Positions 27,148-37,859 are shown, counted from the stretch's first letter. The stretch: 64,000 nucleotides of DNA from Pseudomonas lalkuanensis (GCF_008807375.1 NZ_CP043311.1:3824001-3888000), one strand, 5' to 3'. A program made the numbers and translations. The notes: a model not told the origin generated them from the sequence alone.

Positions 27148-28743
27148 ATGTTGTCTTCGCCGATCAAAACCTTTGACTTGGATGCATTGGCACGAGCCGC
27201 GCGCGTGCTCGTCGTGGTGTGCGCCACCACACTCGCCGGCTGTTCGGGCATGGGTCAGAAGGACGACGACCAGGGCCGGGATACCGACCGCGCCCTGGAC
27301 ATGAACCAGCAGACCCAGTGGCTGGAAGAGGCCGAGACCGAGCGCGAACCTCAGGACATCTGGGCGCGCATGCGCAATGGCTTCAAGCTGCAGGACGAAA
27401 TCGGCGTCAACCCGCGTGTAGAGCGCCAGCGCCTCTGGTACGTGAGCAAGCCTTCCTTCCTGGAAAGCGCCAGCGCGCGCGGCAGCCTCTATATCCACTA
27501 CGTGGTGGAACGCCTGGAGGAGCGCAACATGCCCCTCGAACTGGCCCTGCTGCCAGTCGTGGAAAGCGCCTACAACCCCTTCGCCTATTCCCGCAGCCAC
27601 GCCGTCGGCATCTGGCAGTTCATCCCGTCCACCGGCCGCCATTACAACCTGCGCCAGACCAACTGGTACGACGGCCGCCGCGATATCACCGCGTCCACCA
27701 ACGCCGCACTGAACTATCTGGATCGCCTGCATGAAATGTTCAACGGCGACTGGCTGCTGGCGCTGGCGGCCTACAACGCCGGGGAGGGCACCGTCAGCCG
27801 CGCCATCGAACGCAACCAGAAGCTCGGCCTGCCGACCGACTACTGGAACCTGCCGCTGCCCCAGGAAACCCAGGACTACGTGCCCAAGCTGCTGGCCCTG
27901 TCGCAACTGGTGATGGCGCCGGAAGCCTACGGCGTGAACCTCAGCCCCATCGCCAACGAGCCCTACTTCGAAGTGGTGGAGGTCAAGCAGCAGCGCCTCG
28001 ATCTGTCCCAGGTCGCCGAACTGGCCGACATGGAAGCCGACGAGATGTACCAGCTCAACCCGGCCTTCAAGAAGCGCATCACCATGGACGGCCCGCAGCA
28101 CCTGCTGGTGCCCACCGACAAGGCCGAACTGCTGACCGCCAACCTCGCCCTGATGAAGCCCAGGGAGCTGGTGGACTGGAAGCAATACCGCGTGCGTAAC
28201 GGCGACAGCCTGCATGGCATCGCCAACCGCTACCACGTGACAGTCAAGACGCTGAAAGAAATCAACGGCCTCTCCAGCAACCACCTGCGGGTGGGCCAGC
28301 AGCTGAGCATTCCGGTCGAGCCGGGCCTCCAGCCCGAACAACCGCTGTTCCAGAACGTCGCCAGCGCGCCCGACCCGGCCCCGGCACGCAGCCACAAGGT
28401 CAAGAGCGGTGACAACCTCTGGAGCATCGCCCGCCAGTACAAGGTGGACGTGCAGGACATCAAGCGCTGGAACCAGCTCAAGGCCAATCACCTCAAGGCC
28501 GGCCAGGTGCTGAAGCTGCAAGGCGGCACCACCCAGGTCTCCAGCGCCAGCAAGAGCACCGGGAAGGCCAAGTCCAAGGGTGACGGTCGCGAATCGGTGA
28601 CCTACTACAAGGTCAAGCAGGGTGACTCGCTCTACCTGATCGCCAAGCGCTTCAATGTCGAGATGAAACACCTGCAGCGCTGGAACCCCCGCAGCGGCGG
28701 AAGCCTGAAACCAGGCCAGACACTGACCGTCTACCTGCCCTGA
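27148..28743 (+). CDS. mltD: Membrane-bound lytic murein transglycosylase D
   Basis: 531 aa. It has a lipoprotein signal ending L-A-G-C32, then the family-1 SLT domain (about residues 120-240) with catalytic Glu in LPVVESAYNPFAYSRS and GIWQFIPSTGRHY. Three LysM peptidoglycan-binding repeats follow near residues 345-388, 417-460 and 485-530 (each starting YRVRNGDSL, HKVKSGDNL, YKVKQGDSL). It cleaves peptidoglycan glycan strands from the outer membrane. The start is tentative, as no strong ribosome site precedes ATG 27148; a TTG one codon later is an alternative. Confidence 0.93.
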   Translation: MLSSPIKTFDLDALARAARVLVVVCATTLAGCSGMGQKDDDQGRDTDRALDMNQQTQWLEEAETEREPQDIWARMRNGFKLQDEIGVNPRVERQRLWYVSKPSFLESASARGSLYIHYVVERLEERNMPLELALLPVVESAYNPFAYSRSHAVGIWQFIPSTGRHYNLRQTNWYDGRRDITASTNAALNYLDRLHEMFNGDWLLALAAYNAGEGTVSRAIERNQKLGLPTDYWNLPLPQETQDYVPKLLALSQLVMAPEAYGVNLSPIANEPYFEVVEVKQQRLDLSQVAELADMEADEMYQLNPAFKKRITMDGPQHLLVPTDKAELLTANLALMKPRELVDWKQYRVRNGDSLHGIANRYHVTVKTLKEINGLSSNHLRVGQQLSIPVEPGLQPEQPLFQNVASAPDPAPARSHKVKSGDNLWSIARQYKVDVQDIKRWNQLKANHLKAGQVLKLQGGTTQVSSASKSTGKAKSKGDGRESVTYYKVKQGDSLYLIAKRFNVEMKHLQRWNPRSGGSLKPGQTLTVYLP

Positions 28744-28789
28744 TCCCCGTGCGGCCGGGCGGTTCGTCCACCCGGCATGCCATCGCCCG

Positions 28790-30244
28790 CTAGGACCTCT
28801 GCGCCATCGCCTCCAGGCATCTTCCCGCCGCCTGGGCGAAATGCTGGAACGCCACGAACTGCTCATGCCTGAGCGCCCGCCCCGAAAGCCGGCAATCGGC
28901 GTAGATCACCCCAATCTCGCGCTTGCCAGCCAAAAGCGGGGCAATAAAGAACATCCCCTGCCCCAGCCACTCGCGCATCGGCCGCGTCACCAGGTCGTTC
29001 AGGCTGTAGCTCGCAGGCACTCCCATCCACAGCGTCTCGCGAGTACGCAGTGCGTAGCTGAAGAGGTTGGGTTGTTCGGACTGCCCGGCCGGCAGGGCGA
29101 ACCCCTCCAGCCAGCGCTCGCTACCCTCCCCCAACGCCCGGCGCACGGTGAAGCGGCTGCGCTGGTCGGTCAGCACCGCCACCATCACCCGCTCCAGCCC
29201 CGCCCCCTGGTGCAAGCCCTGGAGCAGGGTATCCAGCACCAGATTGATATCCGCCTTGCGTGAGACCAGCATCCCCAGTTCCTGCAACGCCTGCTGCATG
29301 ACCAGCAGGTTCGGCTGCAACTGACGCGCCTGGCGCTGCTCCCGCTGGAGCTGGATCTGTTCCGGATCAGTGTGGGGAATCAGGTGGCAAAGCTTGCTGG
29401 CGCCGAAGGTCGTCGCCACCTTGACCGCCTCGTCGGCACTGGCCAGCACCTGCTGCATGGCCTCCTCGCGGCTGAGTCCGACCTGGTTCGCCAGTTGCTC
29501 CACCAGTTGCGTCATGGCTGGGGAGTCCCAACCCTGCAGGGCCGCTTCGCTGATACGCACGCCCAGGCTCACGGCCTTCACTGCGGAGTCGCCCTGGGCC
29601 GAGCCGGCGTGGGCCAGGCTCGCCAGTTCGCCGAGGTTCCAGCTACGCACGAGGCCGAGGGTCAACTGACGAAAGCTGGTACCCAGCACATCGCGCACCG
29701 CCTGGTCGGCATCGACGCCCGGCTGCGCCAGCGCAGCGGCCAGCTCATCGGCCTGCTCGCCGCCGCAGCCCCAGAAGGCCAGCTCACCCAGGTTGTGCAG
29801 CAAAGCGGCGATGAACACCTCTTCCTGGCTACGCGCCAGCAGATAGCCGGCTATGTTTCGTGCCTGGACGGCAGCATGGAAAGACCTGGCGAGCAGCTCG
29901 GGAAGCTGCTCCCGCGGGCCGCGAGTCAGCAGATTGTCGATAAGGCTCACCGAGAGTCCGATCAGGCGCACGTTCTCGAAGCCGATCAGGACGATGGCGC
30001 GAGAGATGGTACGGATGGGTTCCTGGGAGGGGTTGTAGTAGACGCTGTTGGCAACCTTCAGCACCTTGGAGGTCAGGGTCGCGTCGCGCAGCAGCACATC
30101 GGCCAGCTGCTGCACGGAAGATTTGTCCTGTTGGGCCATCTGGTGCAAGTCCTGCACCACCGCGGCCAGAGCGGGTAATTCAGCCTCGTTGAGGCGGTCG
30201 ATCCATGACTGCAAACCATGGCTGCGTTCACCCAAGATTGGCAC
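28790..30244 (-). CDS. HDOD domain protein with C-terminal GAF-like domain
   Basis: 484 aa from GTG 30244; this start is uncertain because the frame is open upstream and the ribosome site is weak. Residues about 10-215 form an HDOD domain (LNEAELPALAAVVQDLHQMAQQD ... SISRAIVLIGFENVRLIG ... ALLHNLGELAFWG). The C-terminal third (NLVLDTLLQGLHQGAGLERVMVAVLTDQRSRF) looks like a GAF sensor domain. HDOD-GAF proteins take part in signalling that affects motility or c-di-GMP in gammaproteobacteria, but no partner is visible here. It is divergent from the npp operon. Confidence 0.8.
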   Translation of the reverse strand: MPILGERSHGLQSWIDRLNEAELPALAAVVQDLHQMAQQDKSSVQQLADVLLRDATLTSKVLKVANSVYYNPSQEPIRTISRAIVLIGFENVRLIGLSVSLIDNLLTRGPREQLPELLARSFHAAVQARNIAGYLLARSQEEVFIAALLHNLGELAFWGCGGEQADELAAALAQPGVDADQAVRDVLGTSFRQLTLGLVRSWNLGELASLAHAGSAQGDSAVKAVSLGVRISEAALQGWDSPAMTQLVEQLANQVGLSREEAMQQVLASADEAVKVATTFGASKLCHLIPHTDPEQIQLQREQRQARQLQPNLLVMQQALQELGMLVSRKADINLVLDTLLQGLHQGAGLERVMVAVLTDQRSRFTVRRALGEGSERWLEGFALPAGQSEQPNLFSYALRTRETLWMGVPASYSLNDLVTRPMREWLGQGMFFIAPLLAGKREIGVIYADCRLSGRALRHEQFVAFQHFAQAAGRCLEAMAQRS

Positions 30245-30471
30245 CTCTGCACAAATTTCCGGATGGTGGCCAGAATGCTGGCCAGCTACGCGCAGGCTGA
30301 CCCTTTTTTCTTGCCTGTACAAGCTGTTACTGTACTTGCCAGCCGTTACCGCCGACACCCGCGGCGCGTGACTTCCGACACGATTTCGCTGGCCCGACGC
30401 CCGCGCGATACCGCCAGCGAGGCCAGCGCCCACATGCCTGACACGATAGCCATGGATCGGACCTCCGCCTG

Positions 30472-32298
30472 ATGCGTCGCCTTGCATTCATGCTCATCGG
30501 CCTGCTGGCGCAACCCTGCTTTGCCAGCCTTATCGAAAGTCACGGCTACGCCCAGTTCGGCACCCTGAAATATCCGGCCAACTTCGAGCATTTCGACTGG
30601 GTCAACCCCAGCGCCCCCAAGGGCGGCACCCTGCGGGTCATGGCCTTCGGCACCTTCGACACCCTCAACCCTTACACCTTCAAGGGTACCAGCCCGGTGT
30701 CCACGCCCAATTTCCCGCAGTATGGCGTGACCGAACTGAACGAGCCGCTGATGGTGGGCACCGGTCAGTACGACCCCTCCGGCGACGAGCCGGCCTCCAG
30801 CTACGGCCTGATCGCGAAAAGTGTCGAATACAGCGAAGACCGGAGCTGGGTGGTATTCAACCTGCGCGAGCAAGCCCGGTTCCACGACGGCAAGCCGATC
30901 ACCGCCTATGACGTGGCCTTCTCCTACCGCACCCTGGTCAAGAATGGACACCCGCAGTACCGCACCAGCCTGCAGGAAGTGAAGCGGGTCGACATCCTCA
31001 ACCGCCACAGCATCCGCTTCGTGCTCAAGCGCGCCGGCAATCCGCTGCTGATCCTGCGGCTCGGCGAGTTGCCGGTGCTGCCCCAGCATTACTGGAAGGA
31101 TCGCGATTTCAAGGCCACCACCTTCGAGCCGCCGCTCGGCAGCGGCCCCTACCGCATCACCCAGGTCCAGCCGGGGCGCAGCCTGGTGTTCGAACGGGTC
31201 AAGGACTGGTGGGGCGAGAAACTGCCGGCCAATCGCGGCAAGTACAACTTCGACCGGGTCGAGGTGGAGTTCTACCGCGACAGCAACGTCGCCTTCGAAG
31301 CCTTCAAGGCAGGCGAGTTCGACTTCTACATCGAGCACCAGGCGAAGAACTGGGCAAACGGCTATCGTTTCCCGGCCATTGCCAGGGGTGACGTGATCCG
31401 TGCCGAGATTCCGCACCAGATCCCGACGCAGACCCAGGCGCTGTTCATGAACACCCGCCGCGCGGTGTTCGGCGACCGCAAGGTGCGCGAGGCGATGGGG
31501 CTGATGTTCGACTTCGAATGGACCAACCGCACCCTGTTCAACAACGCCTACATGCGCGCAGCCAGCTACTACCCGAACAGCGAGTTCGGCGCAGTGGGCA
31601 AGCCCGAAGGACATGAGTGGCTGCTGCTGTCGCCACACCGCAAGGAACTGCCGGAAGCGCTCTTCACCCAGCCGTTCCAGGTGCCCACTACCGAAGGTCG
31701 CGGCATCCCGCGGGAAACCCTTCGCCGCGCCCTCGGTCTATTGGCGGAAGCGGGCTGGAAGTTGTCCGGCCAGCGGTTGCTGAATGATCGCGGCCAGCCG
31801 CTGCGATTCGAAATCCTGCTGGTCAACCCGAACCTTGAACGCATCCTCCAGCCCTATCGCGAAAACCTCGCCAGCATCGGCATCGACGTCAGCCTGCGCA
31901 CGGTGGACCGCGCCCAGTACAAGCAGCGCCTGGACCACTTCGACTACGACATGATCCTGATGACCCTGCCACAAACCCTGAGTCCCGGCCTGGAGCAATA
32001 CCTGTACTTCCACTCCAGCCAGGTGGGCGTGAAAGGCAGCAAGAATTACGCGGGTGTCGCCAACCCGGTGGCCGACGAAATGATCGACAAGCTCCTCGGC
32101 GCCCAGAGCCGAGACGAGCAGTTGGCCGCCGCGCGCGCCCTCGACCGCACCCTGCTCTGGGAGCACTACAGCATCCCCAACTGGTACATCAACTATCACC
32201 GCCTGGCGTACCGCAACCGGTTCGCCTTCGTCACCACGCCGCCCTATACCCTGGGCCTGCGTGCCTGGTGGCTGAAGCCCACGGAGAACGCCCGATGA
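30472..32298 (+). CDS. nppA1: Extracellular solute-binding protein, first of two (NppA1-like)
   Basis: 608 aa with a signal peptide (MRRLAFMLIGLLAQPCFAS) for the periplasm. It is a family 5 solute-binding protein of the YejA type: HYAQFG-like start, FDWVNPSAPKGGTLRV, GSGPYRITQVQPGRSLVFERVKDWWGE. It delivers ligand to the NppBCD/YejBEF-type importer encoded downstream. In P. aeruginosa the matching five-gene cluster, nppA1A2BCD, imports peptidyl-nucleoside antibiotics (from memory); peptides or microcin-C-like compounds are the wider family's ligands. Its stop overlaps the next start (ATGA). Confidence 0.88.
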   Translation: MRRLAFMLIGLLAQPCFASLIESHGYAQFGTLKYPANFEHFDWVNPSAPKGGTLRVMAFGTFDTLNPYTFKGTSPVSTPNFPQYGVTELNEPLMVGTGQYDPSGDEPASSYGLIAKSVEYSEDRSWVVFNLREQARFHDGKPITAYDVAFSYRTLVKNGHPQYRTSLQEVKRVDILNRHSIRFVLKRAGNPLLILRLGELPVLPQHYWKDRDFKATTFEPPLGSGPYRITQVQPGRSLVFERVKDWWGEKLPANRGKYNFDRVEVEFYRDSNVAFEAFKAGEFDFYIEHQAKNWANGYRFPAIARGDVIRAEIPHQIPTQTQALFMNTRRAVFGDRKVREAMGLMFDFEWTNRTLFNNAYMRAASYYPNSEFGAVGKPEGHEWLLLSPHRKELPEALFTQPFQVPTTEGRGIPRETLRRALGLLAEAGWKLSGQRLLNDRGQPLRFEILLVNPNLERILQPYRENLASIGIDVSLRTVDRAQYKQRLDHFDYDMILMTLPQTLSPGLEQYLYFHSSQVGVKGSKNYAGVANPVADEMIDKLLGAQSRDEQLAAARALDRTLLWEHYSIPNWYINYHRLAYRNRFAFVTTPPYTLGLRAWWLKPTENAR

Positions 32299-34142
32299 GC
32301 AAAACGCTGCGCACCCTTTGCCTGCAAGGCTGCGGCGCCCTGCTGCTGTCACTGGCCGGACTCGCCATCGCCGAGCCCAAACACGCCATCACCCTGTACG
32401 ACGAACCCGCCAAGTACCCGGCCGACTTCAAGCACTTCTCCTGGGTCAACCCGGACGCCCCCAAAGGCGGCGTGCTGCGTCTCTCCGGCGTCGGCGGCTT
32501 CGACAGCCTCAACCCCTTCATCCCGCGCGGCAACTCGGCGGACCAGCTCGGCCTGATCTACGACAGCCTCACCTTCCATTCCCCCGACGAGCCCTTCACC
32601 GAATATGGCCTGCTGGCGGAGAAGATCGAGAAGGCGCCGGACAACAGCTACGTGCGCTTCTACCTGAACCCCAAGGCGCGCTTCAACGACGGCCAGCCGG
32701 TGACCGCCGAAGACGTGGTCTTCACCTTCAATACCCTGGTCGAACACGGCGACCCGATGTACCGCCACTACTACGCGGACGTGGCCAAGGTGGAGGCCGA
32801 GGACAAGCAGCGCGTGCGCTTCGACTTCAAGCATTCCGGCAACCGCGAGCTGCCCCTGATCCTCGGTCAGATCCAGGTGCTGCCCAAGCACTACTGGGAC
32901 GGCCGCGACTTCGGCAAGACTGGACTGGAGCCGCCGGTGGGCAGCGGCCCCTACCGCATCACCAAGGTGGATGCCGGCCGCTCGATCCGCTACGAGCGGG
33001 TCAAGGACTGGTGGGCCAAGGACCTGCCGGTAACCCGCGGCTACTACAACTTCGACGCCATCACGGTGGATTACTACCGCGACATGTCGGTTGCCCTGGA
33101 AGCCTTCAAGGCCGGGCAGTTCGACTTCAACCTGGAGTACTCCGCCAAGGACTGGGCCACCGGCTACGACAGCCCTGCCCTGCGCGCCGGCAAGATCGTC
33201 AAGGAAGCCATCCCGAACCATAACCCCACCGGGATGCAGGGCTTTGCCTTCAACATTCGCCGGCCGGTATTCCAGGACCGCCGCGTGCGCGAGGCCATCG
33301 CCTTGCTGTTCGACTTCGAATGGGCCAACAAGCAGTTATTCTTCAGTTCCTACAAACGCACCAGCAGCTACTTCGAGAACTCGGAGATGGCCGCCCACGA
33401 GATACCCGATGCCAATGAACTGAAGATCCTCGAACCGCTGAAGGGCCAGGTGCCGGACGAGGTGTTCACCCAGGTGTTCCAGCCGCCGGTCAGCGATGGC
33501 AGCGGCATCATCCGCGAGCAGAAACGCCGCGCCTACCAGTTGCTCACGGAAGCTGGCTACAAGATCGAGAACGACAAGATGGTCGGCCCGGACGGCAAGC
33601 CGCTGGCCTTCGAGTTCCTCATCGCCCAGGCCAACCTGGAGCGGGTGATCCTGCCTTTCAAGCGCAACCTGGCGGAGCTCGGCATCGACCTGCAGATCCG
33701 GCGCGTGGACGTTTCCCAGTACATCAACCGCCTGCGTTCCCGCGACTTCGACATGATCCCTGCCACCTGGGGCCAGTCCAACTCGCCGGGCAACGAGCAG
33801 ATGGAGTTCTGGCACTCGCGCAGCGCCGACAGCGCCGGCAGCCGCAACTTCATCGGCCTGCGCGACCCGGCCATCGACAAACTGGTGGAGGCCCTGATCC
33901 GCGCCGACTCGCGCCAGAGCCTGGTGGAACACGCTCGCGCCCTTGACCGGGTGCTGCTGTGGGGGCACTACGTGGTGCCCAACTACTACGTGGACACCTA
34001 CCGCGTGGCCTACTGGAAGCAGCTCCAGCGTCCGCAGCACACGCCGCTCTACGACTTCGGCCTGATGACCTGGTGGCAGGTACCGGGCGCGGAAGCTGCC
34101 AGCCAGCCCGAGCAAACCACTTCCGCGCCGGATGCCCAGTAA
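32295..34142 (+). CDS. nppA2: Extracellular solute-binding protein, second of two (NppA2-like)
   Basis: 615 aa, signal peptide ending LAGLAIAEP. It is a close paralogue of the preceding gene: the segments FSWVNPDAPKGG, PVGSGPYRITKVDAGRSIRYERVKDWW and RVREAIALLFDFEWANK align along the full length, so the pair arose by tandem duplication and then diverged. ATG 32295 overlaps the preceding TGA by four bases, and the permease gene starts directly after its TAA. Two binding proteins feeding one channel should widen the ligand range. Confidence 0.88.
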   Translation: MSKTLRTLCLQGCGALLLSLAGLAIAEPKHAITLYDEPAKYPADFKHFSWVNPDAPKGGVLRLSGVGGFDSLNPFIPRGNSADQLGLIYDSLTFHSPDEPFTEYGLLAEKIEKAPDNSYVRFYLNPKARFNDGQPVTAEDVVFTFNTLVEHGDPMYRHYYADVAKVEAEDKQRVRFDFKHSGNRELPLILGQIQVLPKHYWDGRDFGKTGLEPPVGSGPYRITKVDAGRSIRYERVKDWWAKDLPVTRGYYNFDAITVDYYRDMSVALEAFKAGQFDFNLEYSAKDWATGYDSPALRAGKIVKEAIPNHNPTGMQGFAFNIRRPVFQDRRVREAIALLFDFEWANKQLFFSSYKRTSSYFENSEMAAHEIPDANELKILEPLKGQVPDEVFTQVFQPPVSDGSGIIREQKRRAYQLLTEAGYKIENDKMVGPDGKPLAFEFLIAQANLERVILPFKRNLAELGIDLQIRRVDVSQYINRLRSRDFDMIPATWGQSNSPGNEQMEFWHSRSADSAGSRNFIGLRDPAIDKLVEALIRADSRQSLVEHARALDRVLLWGHYVVPNYYVDTYRVAYWKQLQRPQHTPLYDFGLMTWWQVPGAEAASQPEQTTSAPDAQ

Positions 34143-35228
34143 ATGCTTGCCTACATACTGCGTCGACTGCTGCTGATCATTCCCACCCTGTTCGGCATCC
34201 TGCTGATCAACTTCATCATCATCCAGGCCGCCCCCGGCGGCCCGGTGGAGCAGATGATCGCCAAGCTGGAAGGCTTCGACGCCGCAGCGGGCGGCGCCAC
34301 CGGGCGCATTTCCGGCGGCGGCTCGGAGGTGGCCACCGCGGGCTCCAACTACCGCGGCGCACAGGGCCTGGACCCGGAACTGGTGGCCGAGATCGAGAAG
34401 ATGTACGGCTTCGACAAGCCGGCCCCCGAGCGCTTCTGGCTGATGATCACCAGCTACCTGAAGCTGGACTTCGGCACGAGCTTCTTCCGTGACGCCAAAG
34501 TCATCGACCTGATCATCGAGAAGTTGCCGGTGTCCATCTCCCTCGGGCTCTGGAGCACCCTGATCATGTACCTGGTGTCCATCCCGATGGGCATCGCCAA
34601 GGCAGTGCGCCACGGCAGCGCCTTCGACGTCTGGAGCAGCACGGCGATCATCGTCGGCTACGCCATCCCAGCCTTCCTCTTCGCCATCCTGCTGATCGTC
34701 CTGTTCGCTGGAGGCAGCTACTTCGACTGGTTCCCCCTGCGCGGGCTGACCTCGAACAACTTCGACGAGCTGAGCTTCACCGGCAAGATCCTCGACTACT
34801 TCTGGCACCTGGCCCTGCCGGTGACCGCCCTGGTGATCGGCAACTTCGCCACCCTCACCCTGCTGACCAAGAACAGCTTCCTCGACGAGATCAACAAGCA
34901 GTACGTGATCACCGCCCGTGCCAAGGGCCTGTCGGAAAATCGCGTGCTCTACGGTCACGTATTCCGCAACGCGATGCTGCTGATCATCGCCGGCTTCCCG
35001 GCGGCCTTCATCGGCATCTTCTTTACCGGCTCCCTGCTGATCGAGGTGATCTTCTCCCTCGACGGCCTGGGCCTCCTGAGCTTCGAGTCCGCACTGAACC
35101 GCGACTATCCCGTGGTGTTCGGCACGCTCTTCATCTTCACCTTGCTGGGACTGGTCGTGAAACTGATCGGCGATCTCACCTACACCCTGGTCGATCCGCG
35201 CATCGACTTCGAAAGCCGGGAGGGTTGA
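34143..35228 (+). CDS. nppB: ABC importer permease (YejB/NppB-like)
   Basis: 361 aa with six hydrophobic spans. It opens [24 protein letters not shown], the typical DppB/OppB/YejB start, and has the coupling loop [29 protein letters not shown] that contacts the ATPase. A YejB-specific insert of about 60 residues ([30 protein letters not shown]...) follows the first span. Its ATG touches the TAA of the second binding-protein gene. Confidence 0.92.
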   Translation: MLAYILRRLLLIIPTLFGILLINFIIIQAAPGGPVEQMIAKLEGFDAAAGGATGRISGGGSEVATAGSNYRGAQGLDPELVAEIEKMYGFDKPAPERFWLMITSYLKLDFGTSFFRDAKVIDLIIEKLPVSISLGLWSTLIMYLVSIPMGIAKAVRHGSAFDVWSSTAIIVGYAIPAFLFAILLIVLFAGGSYFDWFPLRGLTSNNFDELSFTGKILDYFWHLALPVTALVIGNFATLTLLTKNSFLDEINKQYVITARAKGLSENRVLYGHVFRNAMLLIIAGFPAAFIGIFFTGSLLIEVIFSLDGLGLLSFESALNRDYPVVFGTLFIFTLLGLVVKLIGDLTYTLVDPRIDFESREG

Positions 35229-35230
35229 GC

Positions 35231-36250
35231 ATGGCACTCTCCCCCATCAACCAGCGGCGCTTCGAGCGTTTCAAGGCCAACAAACGCGGCTGGTGGTCGC
35301 TCTGGCTGTTCCTGATCCTCTTCGTCCTGAGCCTGGGCGCCGAGCTGATCGCCAACGACAAGCCGCTGGCCGTGAGCTATGACGGCCAGTGGTATTTCCC
35401 CGTCCTCAAGCGCTATCCGGAAACCGCCTTCGGCGGCGAATTCCCCCTGGAAGCCAACTACAAGACGCCCTATATCCGCGAACTCATCGAGTCCAAGGGC
35501 GGCAGCATGATCTGGGCCCCCATTCCGTTCAGCTACGACACCATCAACTACGAACTCAAGGTTCCAGCCCCCGCACCGCCCTCGGCGGACAACTGGCTCG
35601 GTACCGACGACCAGGGCCGCGATGTCCTGGCGCGGGTCATCTACGGCTTCCGCGTCTCGGTGCTGTTCGCCCTGACCCTGACCATTCTGAGCTCCATCAT
35701 CGGCGTGATCGCCGGTGCCCTGCAGGGCTTCTACGGCGGCTGGGTAGACCTTGCCGGACAACGTTTCCTGGAAATCTGGTCCGGCTTGCCGGTGCTCTAC
35801 CTGCTGATCATCCTCGCCAGCTTCGTGCAGCCGAACTTCTGGTGGCTGCTGGGCATCATGCTGCTGTTCTCCTGGATGAGTCTCGTGGACGTAGTGCGCG
35901 CCGAATTCCTGCGTGGCCGCAACCTGGAGTACGTGCGCGCCGCGCGCGCCCTGGGCATGCAGAACGGCGCCATCATGTTCCGCCACATCCTGCCCAACGC
36001 CATGGTGTCCACCATGACCTTCATGCCGTTCATCCTCACCGGCGCCATCGGCACCCTCACCGCGCTGGACTTCCTCGGCTTCGGCCTGCCGCCGGGAGCC
36101 CCGTCCCTTGGCGAGCTGGTGGCCCAGGGCAAGTCCAACCTGCAGGCACCCTGGCTGGGCATATCCGCCTTCCTGGTGCTGGCGGCCATGCTGACCCTGT
36201 TGGTGTTCATCGGCGAAGCCGCGCGCGATGCCTTCGACCCGAGGAAGTGA
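35231..36250 (+). CDS. nppC: ABC importer permease (YejE/NppC-like)
   Basis: 339 aa. ATG 35231 has GGGAGG at 35218-35223; a TTG six bases earlier overlaps the nppB stop and is less likely. It has an N-terminal span, a long periplasmic loop (residues 40-120, containing YPETAFGGEFPLEANYKTPYI, typical of YejE), then NWLGTDDQGRDVLARVIYGFRVSVLF and the EYVRAARALGMQNG coupling loop. It pairs with NppB to form the membrane channel. Confidence 0.92.
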   Translation: MALSPINQRRFERFKANKRGWWSLWLFLILFVLSLGAELIANDKPLAVSYDGQWYFPVLKRYPETAFGGEFPLEANYKTPYIRELIESKGGSMIWAPIPFSYDTINYELKVPAPAPPSADNWLGTDDQGRDVLARVIYGFRVSVLFALTLTILSSIIGVIAGALQGFYGGWVDLAGQRFLEIWSGLPVLYLLIILASFVQPNFWWLLGIMLLFSWMSLVDVVRAEFLRGRNLEYVRAARALGMQNGAIMFRHILPNAMVSTMTFMPFILTGAIGTLTALDFLGFGLPPGAPSLGELVAQGKSNLQAPWLGISAFLVLAAMLTLLVFIGEAARDAFDPRK

Positions 36251-36251
36251 G

Positions 36252-37859
36252 ATGAGCGAGAACCTGATTGAAATCCGCGACCTCTCCGTCGAGTTCGTCG
36301 CAGGCGAGAAGGTCCAGCGCGTGGTCGAGGGCGTCAGCTTCGACATCCGCAAGGGCGAAACCCTCGCGCTGGTGGGAGAAAGCGGCTCCGGCAAGTCGGT
36401 GACGGCGCACTCCATCCTGCGCCTGCTGCCCTACCCGCTCGCCCGCCATCCGAGCGGCAGCATCAACTACTCGGGCAAGGACTTGCTGAAGCTGCCCGAA
36501 GCCAAGCTGCGTGGCATTCGCGGCAACCGCATCGCCATGGTCTTCCAGGAGCCCATGACCTCGCTGAACCCGCTGCACAGCATCGAGAAGCAGATCAATG
36601 AGGTGCTCGCCCTTCACAAGGGCCTGACCGGCAAGGCCGCCACCAAGCGCACCCTGGAGCTGCTGGAACTGGTCGGCATTCCTGAACCGCACAAGCGGCT
36701 CAAGGCCTTTCCCCACGAGCTTTCCGGCGGACAGCGGCAACGGGTGATGATCGCCATGGCGCTGGCCAACGAGCCGGAGCTGCTGATCGCCGACGAGCCG
36801 ACCACGGCGCTGGACGTCACCGTGCAGCTGAAAATCCTCGAGCTGCTCAAGGAATTGCAGGCCCGCCTGGGCATGGCGCTGCTGCTGATCAGCCATGACC
36901 TGAACCTGGTTCGGCGAATTGCGCATCGCGTATGTGTCATGCAGCGCGGTTGCATCGTCGAACAAGCGTCGTGTGATGAGCTGTTCCACGCACCGCAGCA
37001 TCCCTACACCCGGGAACTGCTCGGCGCCGAGCCTTCGGGCCGGCCGGCGGAGAACCCCGCGGGGGCGCCACTGTTGGAGGTCGAAGACCTGCGCGTGTGG
37101 TTCCCGATCAAGAAAGGGCTGTTGCGGCGCACTGTGGATCACGTCAAGGCGGTGGACGGTGTCAATTTCAGCCTGCCGCAGGGCCAGACCCTGGGAATCG
37201 TGGGCGAAAGCGGCTCCGGCAAGTCCACACTGGGCCTGGCGATCCTTCGGCTGCTGGGCAGTCGCGGCGGTATCCGCTTCCAGGGCGAGGCCCTGGATGG
37301 ACTGTCGCAGGGTGAAGTGCGGCCGTTCCGGCGGCAGATGCAGGTGGTCTTCCAGGACCCCTTCGGCAGTCTCAGCCCACGCATGTGCGTGGGCGACATT
37401 GTCGGCGAGGGCTTGCGGATCCACCGCATCGGCACCGAGGCGGAGCAGGAACAGGCCATCATCGACGCGCTCCTGGAGGTAGGACTGGACCCGGAAACCC
37501 GGCACCGCTACCCCCACGAGTTTTCCGGCGGGCAGCGGCAGCGGATTGCCATTGCCCGGGCATTGGTGCTGAAACCGGCACTGATCCTGCTGGACGAGCC
37601 CACCTCGGCGCTCGACCGGACGGTTCAGCGCCAGGTAGTGGAGTTATTACGCAGGCTACAGACCAAGTACGACCTGACCTACCTGTTCATCAGCCATGAT
37701 CTGGCGGTGGTCCGGGCATTGAGTCACCAGCTGATGGTGATCAAGCACGGGCAGGTGGTCGAACAGGGTCCGGCCGATGCCATCTTCGCCGCCCCGCAGC
37801 ACAGCTATACGAAGCAGTTGCTGGAAGCCGCATTCCTGGCTCCGGGAACTGCCCATTAA
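36252..37859 (+). CDS. nppD: Dual ABC ATPase (YejF/NppD-like)
   Basis: 535 aa comprising two full nucleotide-binding domains. Each has Walker A (GESGSGKS, near residues 43 and 320), the signature SGGQRQR, Walker B (LLIADEPTTALD; LILLDEPTSALDR) and an H-loop (ISHDL). A linker near residue 270 joins them. It powers the importer from the cytoplasm. ATG 36252 is one base after the nppC TGA. fabI begins 20 bases after its stop with no terminator between them. Confidence 0.93.
   Translation: MSENLIEIRDLSVEFVAGEKVQRVVEGVSFDIRKGETLALVGESGSGKSVTAHSILRLLPYPLARHPSGSINYSGKDLLKLPEAKLRGIRGNRIAMVFQEPMTSLNPLHSIEKQINEVLALHKGLTGKAATKRTLELLELVGIPEPHKRLKAFPHELSGGQRQRVMIAMALANEPELLIADEPTTALDVTVQLKILELLKELQARLGMALLLISHDLNLVRRIAHRVCVMQRGCIVEQASCDELFHAPQHPYTRELLGAEPSGRPAENPAGAPLLEVEDLRVWFPIKKGLLRRTVDHVKAVDGVNFSLPQGQTLGIVGESGSGKSTLGLAILRLLGSRGGIRFQGEALDGLSQGEVRPFRRQMQVVFQDPFGSLSPRMCVGDIVGEGLRIHRIGTEAEQEQAIIDALLEVGLDPETRHRYPHEFSGGQRQRIAIARALVLKPALILLDEPTSALDRTVQRQVVELLRRLQTKYDLTYLFISHDLAVVRALSHQLMVIKHGQVVEQGPADAIFAAPQHSYTKQLLEAAFLAPGTAH

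Noticed and set aside
33336..35237. A 633-codon minus-strand frame opposite nppA2 and nppB
   Set aside because: Antisense shadow of two certain genes with transport motifs.
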